This document shows, piece by piece, positions 57,501 through 64,000 of a DNA stretch of 64,000 nt (positions are counted from its first letter, which is position 1; the number at the start of each line of letters is the position of its first letter). A program made the translations under genes and the position numbers. The stretch is from Dipteris shenzhenensis (lineage: Eukaryota; Polypodiophyta; Polypodiopsida; Gleicheniales), in assembly GCA_047967505.1 (NCBI GenBank), contig CM106538.1; one strand, 5' to 3'. Below the pieces are notes generated by a model that was not told the origin of the DNA, made no database searches, and saw only the letters and a list, made by a program, of their open reading frames with translations.

Positions 57501-59827
57501 GATGATGGGATAAGAACTTGCTTGATGGACTTAGAGTGTGGAATAGGTATATTAAGGTGTGAAATGTTTGGCCCTTTCATCATGTTTCTTTAGTACTCTA
57601 GACAAGTGAAGATTGGGAAAGTTGGCCCCAAGCTACTTTCTCACCTCAGCCGTTCTAGTTTATTTGCAGCAAAAGCTAGAGCAAAGAAAGTGTTTGTAGT
57701 TGCTTGTGGTGATTTTACCAGTGTTCAATACAACTACGACTGACATTCAAGACTCATCCATTCATGAGACTTCTTCTCTATGCTAATATTCTTGATATTA
57801 ATATTCTTGACATTTATATTCTCAATGCACAAGGAAGGGGCCATTCCTTCATATTATAACTCTTTAAGGAAGGAAGTGCACATCTCCCTACTCACACACT
57901 ATGTGGTTGTAATAATTATATATTATATATTATCATACAAATATTTTCAATTGCTCATCCATTCGAAATCACTTGTTTTCAACGTGAATTCTTACAACAT
58001 TCCTCTCCTTTTATGCATGTTCTCGATGTGAGGGAGCAAGGAAATCCAAGCCAAATGTAAGATCAAAAAATATAGGCACCTTTATTCATATGATTGTAGT
58101 CCATGTGACAATAATGTAAAAAGGCTAAAATGATAGCAATACTCTACCATCATAGCTCACCTTTTGACACCCTTGAAACGATTGAAAATGCCAAACCTAC
58201 TCAACTATGGATGTATGTGCTCCAAAAAGAATGTCTCGAAGACAAGTGTAGATTAAGATTATTGCTATATTTACACTAGTTTTGCATGGAGATTTATGAA
58301 TGGTAATACAACAACATGGTTGCGTGACTCATTAATACTAGTGTGTGAGCATATCAAAGTAATCATTTATGTTTTGACCATCACAAGAAAGCTTTCGCAT
58401 TTATGAGCATGAAACAAAAACTTAAAGAAAAGAACAAGGAAATGACCAAATGTTTGATGAGACCGTATGTAATTTCGTGGATGATGGACATCACCATGCA
58501 TCATACACAAATAGTAAGATAACTACATATCTTATGATGTATAACATGCAAGCAATAAACCCCAAGTAGTTCCAAAATCAAAAGTGCTAGGATTACATGA
58601 AATGAGATAGTTGCTTATTAGAACCACCCACAGTTGAGGCCACTGCAAACACCAAAACAACAAACTATGTCAAAACAAATTTGTAAATAGAAAACAAGAT
58701 CGAACTCTAAACAAGTCAAAGAAGAACAATGTGATGCATGAACATATAAGTAAGATGCACACACACATGATTAAATAGATACAAGCAATGAAAGATCACA
58801 TTAAGAGTAGGAAGTAACCGAAAGGCTATAGATAGATCCTTGTGCTTGGACAAGAGCTATTATTTTGAGATTGAATGAGTAAAACAAGGCCTAGAGAAGG
58901 ATGCAATTAGCAAGAAAACCTCTCACCCATGGAATTGAAGAGCTCCCTTAGCAAAGAGCAACCAAGTGTAAGTGGATTCACCTCTATCTTATGAGAAAAG
59001 GCAGTTTCAATCATATCAAGATCTTTTGCTCATGTGGTGGAGGCTTAGTGGCCCAATGCTTTTGGTCCCTATTGCTCTCAATCCCTTGTATCGATGCATG
59101 TTGATACATGCACCAATCCTAAGCATTGATCCACTTGACAAGGTTAGACACTCCAATAAGTGAAATACATTTGTGTTAAGGCCTCCTTGCAAGGATCATG
59201 GACTCATATCAACTTATTCTTGAGTTGGGTCGCTATCTTGTCCTTTTGCCCCCTCTACATAATAGGATCACGAGATCCTTGTTCTATATATAATCAAAGA
59301 GGCAATGACACCTTTCCCTTGTGAAGTGGCACTGGCATTCACCTCTCACTTTTGCTATGGAGCTCAAGCTTCCCAAAACTTATGCAACTTGGGTCTTTGT
59401 TTATGGTTAATATGGTTAATATCTTGGGTCTTCTCACATCCCAAATTATATCTATGTGAGAGTTTTCTTGATGAAATGTATACATGGGTTGTTTGTCATG
59501 GGATAATTCTAGCATATGGAGAGATTATTAAAAGTAGATATGGTAATGTATAACCAAGAATTGTTGTTAGAACACAAGGTATAGTGATCCACAAAGGAAA
59601 TTTCTGGCAATGGCTTCTTCTCACAAGTTGCGTGCAAATCATGAAGGTGGAAACTGTAATCAACTCAAATCTAGTTCTTGTGACCATGTGGAAAATGGTC
59701 ATCCACAAGCTACATGATATTATGGTAATTTGATTTTTCATCATGTAAACATTCAATATTTATAAAGTCTACTCCTATGCATCTAGATACATATAGCCAC
59801 AACCTTGCATTTTCAACACATGTGCGC

Positions 59828-59871
<44 letters not shown>

Positions 59872-61332
59872 GTATGAGCAAGGGTGGATGTAGCACTTGT
59901 CTATTTGTTTTCGTATGACTTATAAACAATCATACTTGATTTATCTAACTTGATTTAAGACGTGATTAACTTAGTGTTCAATGTCCTTTTTTAACTTTGC
60001 ATGAAAATAATTTGAAACAAGATATTAATTTATTGTTCAATGTCTTTTTGTAGCTGGCAATCTTCTACATATAAAATTCAAACATCAGCTTAGCAAGTTC
60101 TCATATCATGATTATTTTGCATTTTAATCTCCAAATTAGATCAAAATAGATTGGAGTAATCACACAATAATAGTAATTTCCTCCTCAAATATTTGGTCAT
60201 GTAATGACTTTTATGGACTTTCTATAAATCAATCATTATTCACAACTTTATTTATGAAACTTTTCATAAGTTCAAAATTGTTTGGTTTTGATATCAATGC
60301 TTAGCATGTACATTTGAGCATACCAAGTTTGTAATCATGATATATGAGGGCAATGGAAATCGTTCCAAAAAATTTTATCTACATAACTAGTGTATATATT
60401 TCCCCCAAAGGGCATTCTTAACACTTTTGTATATCAACAAACTAGTATGCTTCGCCAGGATGGTCAAATAACACATTGCGTTGGTGCTTTGTTGTTGGCT
60501 CTTTCTTGTTGTCAGTGTTGCTCTCCAGGTGCATTTTTTTTCCAAGACAACAGTAGAAGTAGCCATGAGTAAGGCATCAAGGAACTATGTACTACATGAA
60601 ATAAGCAGTGCTTTTCATTTACTTTCCATGATTTTCTTCCGAAGATATGAATGAATTTGTATCTGCACCGAATCTCTAGTCATAAATTATCTTATTGAAA
60701 AAGTAAGTGACCTTCTCGATTGTGACAGGCGGGTTCATGGCATTGTGTGTATGCTTGTATTGTTTCATGAAATGGTCTAACAGTGCATTGCCTTGATCTC
60801 TTGTTTGTCCTTCAACAAATCTAAAGACACATTGTACCCAAGTTGTAGTAACTCACAAGCATGTACAGATATCCCCTTTGTTTTTTCATCTAATAGTTTC
60901 TAAGCCTTGATGTTATCAAGCAGTTATTTTGACTCATTGAAGTCAATGTCGAGCTCGAAAAGTATCTCTTTCAAAAGGCTTGTTACGATCACAAGATGTG
61001 TTCAAATTGATTGAATAGTGTTCATGTTTATGGTGGGTACTAAGATATGGTGGAATGAATCTATGCAATTCATGTATGAATCTATACAATTTATGTATGA
61101 AATGTAAAATACAACATACCATTTGCATATATGATGCCTTTTGATTCCTCTCTGGCTAACTATTGGTCGTGGCAACTATCCATATACTGTTATGGATAAA
61201 TTTGACCAAAGTAAAAAGGCGTAAATATGAGTGTGTGCTTGTATGTGTGGCAATAGTATAATAAAATATGGAGTGCATAGGGCCCAGGGTTGAGGTGGCA
61301 GGGCATGACCATGTGCCACCCTTCCACATAAG
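57501..61332. other. No supported gene
   Basis: Long anonymous AT-rich stretch. Minus-strand readings near 60680-60900 look weakly coding but no family is recognised. Contains the (GA)n tract at 59830-59867. Confidence 0.4.
59830..59867 (+). repeat. (GA)19 microsatellite
   Basis: Uninterrupted GA repeat of about 38 bp following GTGCGCGT. Confidence 0.95.
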
Positions 61333-61832
61333 TGTGGGGGTTAAAGGTCACTGTGCCTTTACCCCGTTATGTACAATACTCAAACACATATATAAATGAA
61401 AGAAAAAGAAGATTAGGGTGGTTCTGCACCCTAACAAAACATGTGTGCCTCAGGATCTATGGAGCACTCTAAGGTGGATGGAACCTGTGTGGAAACATGA
61501 TGAAGAGAGTGCTCATGACATGTATCTCAAGTCAATTAGGTTCCAAGATAGATTAGCTTGGACTCATAAAGAGAATCTTGAGATAGTGCAAAGTGCTTGA
61601 TTGATATTACTTCAAATGAACCTCCCTTTTATAGGTGAGGGTACTAACATCCATTTGCTTGCTCACATGTGGGATATCTCCTCCATGCCATGTGGCAGCT
61701 TTCCCTTTACTCATACCTTTGCTCTACATGTGCTCATGGCACCATAACTCTCAACACACCCACCAAAACTTGTGTGGCTCTCTGTTTCTCTCTCTCCCTC
61801 TTCCGTTCTTGCTCCCGTTGAGAGCACTCTCA
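61333..61832 (+). repeat. Copia-A2 5' LTR with nested solo LTR
   Basis: Outer pieces 61333-61431 and 61757-61832 rebuild the 171-bp LTR seen at 25269-25439 (start TGTGGGGGTTAAAGG, end GCACTCTCA). The 325-bp interruption accounts for the 500-bp total. Confidence 0.9.
61432..61756. mobile_element. Solo LTR related to TRG-C
   Basis: Shares a long block with the TRG-C LTRs (CAAGTCAATTAGGTTCCAAG ... CTCATGGCACCA ... CTCTCAACA) but diverges in the first 90 bp. CACCC lies directly on both sides (61427-61431 and 61757-61761). The left terminus reads TA instead of TG, so either it has mutated or the edge is slightly off. Confidence 0.78.
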
Positions 61833-61834
61833 AT

Positions 61835-61847
61835 TGGTATCAGAGCC
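61835..61847 (+). other. Copia-A2 primer binding site
   Basis: TGGTATCAGAGCC, two bases after the LTR end: the canonical initiator-Met primer site. Confidence 0.9.
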
Positions 61848-63286
61848 CGCATGATCTAGCTGAGCGTGCGTGAATGCTTGAAGCTCAGCAGCTCTGTGGG
61901 AGGAAGGAGAAGCTCTGTGGGAAGCTTTGTGGGTGACTTTACTTGCATCCGAGTGTGTAGAGACTTGGAGGAACCTTTGGAAAAGACACTTTGGTTTTGT
62001 GAAGTGGTTTTGAGAGCGTGTTAAGTGTTTTTAAAGAAAAAGTCGTTTTTTGAGCTTTTCGCTGTTCCGTTCGATGACAAAGACTCCGTATTGACTTGTA
62101 GAGGTAACTATTGCTTGCTTTTGGTGTCCACTTCACTTCAGGAGCTTGGAAACACCTTCATTCTTGAATCTGGGATCATTTCATTGGATTTCTGACTCAC
62201 TGTGTTAGTTTCTGCGTTTTTCTGCCCGGGTGTTGGAACTCAAGTTTGGAGCAACCATTTGCAGATCTGTCAGTTCCAGTGGACTCAGGAGGTCTTAAAA
62301 CTTCTATGTTACTCATCATTCGCACTCCAGTGGAGTTTACAAATAGCTCTATTTCCAAAAACGTTTTTCAGTCTGTGTGTTGGACCCAATGATTGAGACC
62401 ACGGTTTCCAAAACCGTCTGTCCCATTGCATTTCGGACGCCCAAAAACCCCTACTTGTCAATTCTTACACAATTCGGTGGAGAATTTTTAGAGTTATAGA
62501 TCTTTGTGTATACGATTTCGTCTCTCTGTTATGCATTTTTCATTCTAAGGTTTTGAAACCTTAGATTTATGCCACATGGCAATGGATAAGTGTTGACTCC
62601 CATTTCTCACTCATCGGTTGGGATTTTGGAATTCCGGTAGAAGAGAGATATTTGCAGATTTTCTTGCTGAGTCCGATTATGCAATGGCACCCATGTTTTG
62701 AGGCATCTTAGGTTCTAGTTTTAGTAGCGGTCATTACCGTGGGACTATGATTTCTTGAGCATACCTTATGCAGATCACTCTGGTTATAGTTTGAGTAGTG
62801 TGTGCACTCATTCTTGATGTGCATTGGGTTGCAATGGATGATTTATAGGTCATTTGGATACATTGCGGTCCTTATTGGATGCGCTGATAGGCCCAAATTG
62901 CCTTGTGGGATGCTTTTTTTATGGATGCTTTGCACATGGATGCTATTTTATGCTGAGGGACAGCTTTGACACATTGCAGGTGATGCACTGATAGTGCTAT
63001 GCTCTCTTGGATGAGATATTATTAATGCATATTCCAGTGGACGGTGTTTATGCTTGAGTCATTTGGCACTTACTGGCATTTTGGATTGCCATTGCAGTTG
63101 GCATTTTCTTTTGGGCCAGATTTGCTCATATGGATGCATAGTATATGCACATGAGTCAGATGCTTTGAGACATGAGTTTTGGTGATATTTCACTCTATTG
63201 TGGCATACACATTTTGGTGCACCTGGTATTTGGTGTGATTCTCTCTTGTAGGCACTAGCATTTGGGATTTTTGCTTCATTTACATC

Positions 63287-64000
63287 ATGACATCCTCTTC
63301 CATGTCTGAAAAGGAGTTTTTTAGCATTAAAAAGATTCATGGGACAAACTTTTCTTTGTGGAAAGAACAAATAAGGGATGTGCTTATTCAAAAGAAGCAG
63401 ATTAAACCCTTGGCAAGGATTGAAGCTAAGCCTGCAAATATGTCCGAGGATGATTGGAATGAGTTGGATGCATTAGCAAAGTCTACTATTAGACTTCATC
63501 TTGCAGAGTCAGTTTATTTCACAATAGTAAATGAGTGGACTACGGAAGATTTGTGGAAGATATGTGTGCCACTTATGAAAAGGAAACTGCCTCTAATAAA
63601 GTTTACCTCATGAAGAGGTTATTTGAGCTGCATTTGAAGGAAGGGGTCTCCATTGCTTCTCACTTGAATGAATTCAATATTATTTTCAGCCAGCTTCAGG
63701 CTCAAAAGATGAATTTTGATGCGGAGACTAAGGAAATATTTCTCTTATGTTCATTGCCATCCTCATGGGATACCTTCTGTACAACTGTCAGTAACTCTGC
63801 ACCTAGTGGAGCACTGAAATTTGATGATGTTGTGGGTAGCTTGTTGGCCGAGGAGATTAGATGCAAGTCTATGGATGGCAACAAGCACAATGCAGCCTTA
63901 AATGTGCAAAGGGGCAAATCATAATTGAGGGGGAAGTCCCAAGAAAGAGGAAAGTCTCGTAGCAAATCCAGGGCACGGAACATTGAGTGTTACCACTGTG
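63287..64000 (+). pseudogene. Copia-A2 gag, partial
   Basis: The ATG at 63287 (MTSSSMSEKEF) opens a UBN2-type gag with intact TNFSLWKEQIRDVLIQKK, where Copia-A has two stops. A one-base deletion near 63560 shifts the frame within LWK..CATYEKE. The frame then continues through FSQLQAQKMNFDAETKE, LCSLPSSWDTFCTTV and LLAEEIRCKSMDG to a stop at about 63922, after which the reading resumes into the knuckle at the window edge. Confidence 0.88.

Larger units (their letters stand above)
61333..64000 (+). mobile_element. Copia-A2: second copy of the Copia-A family, 5' part
   Basis: LTR, primer site, leader and gag in the same order and orientation as Copia-A, highly similar throughout (compare 61833-63280 with 15225-16655). 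It runs off the window in the nucleocapsid (CYHCG). Its gag is less damaged than that of Copia-A. The LTR holds a solo LTR of another family. Confidence 0.92.

Overview
The window is nuclear DNA of a land plant. It is dominated by decayed LTR retrotransposons of Copia and Ty3/Gypsy type with plant-style initiator-Met primer sites. There are also LINE fragments, one Helitron-class element, satellites, and a single intact two-exon host gene for a tau-class glutathione S-transferase (GST). Tau GSTs are a vascular-plant class, which makes this a tracheophyte. The diversity and depth of old elements would suit a large fern or gymnosperm genome, but that part is inference. No bacterial-style gene, CRISPR array, rRNA or tRNA gene was seen.

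Layout: 1-2510 is the 5' part of a young minus-strand Copia element (Copia-1). Its gag-pol frame is open except for two UAG codons, and it is inserted in a SWIM-domain gene relic (2511-3165). 4940-6040 holds three satellite tracts. 6050-9716 is a decayed minus-strand gene of unknown family. 10561-26090 is a nested stack: Gypsy-1, broken by Copia-A, which is itself broken by the minus-strand Copia-B. 26640-27181 is a LINE 3' end.

27205-35900 is a minus-strand rolling-circle transposon with Rep, Pif1-type helicase and a C-terminal endonuclease/exonuclease/phosphatase (EEP) endonuclease, in that order. This is a helentron-like plan. Inside it sits a gag-only LTR element (TRG-C, 30678-33373) with a perfect GGGTG target duplication. 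Removing that element reconnects the helentron frame. 36070-39250 is an LTR/gag relic (LTR-F) next to Gypsy-2, whose integrase carries a MITE-like insertion. 40030-41190 is a deleted Copia-D, 41190-47480 is minus-strand Gypsy-E, 47480-49570 is a coding-like region with recurring TQEP motifs, and 51179-52010 is a LINE reverse-transcriptase fragment.

The GST gene (53138-54090, minus) is the only host gene I would call functional. It has a TATA candidate and a three-copy promoter repeat, and a possible divergent first exon at 54480-54967. 54968-61330 is mostly anonymous AT-rich DNA with old Gypsy pieces and two microsatellites. 61333-64000 begins a second copy of the Copia-A family. Its 5' LTR contains a solo LTR related to TRG-C, flanked by CACCC on both sides.

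Most premature stops in these dead elements look like C-to-T or G-to-A changes (CAG to TAG, CGA to TGA, TGG to TAG/TGA). That is what decay by deamination of methylated cytosine would leave.
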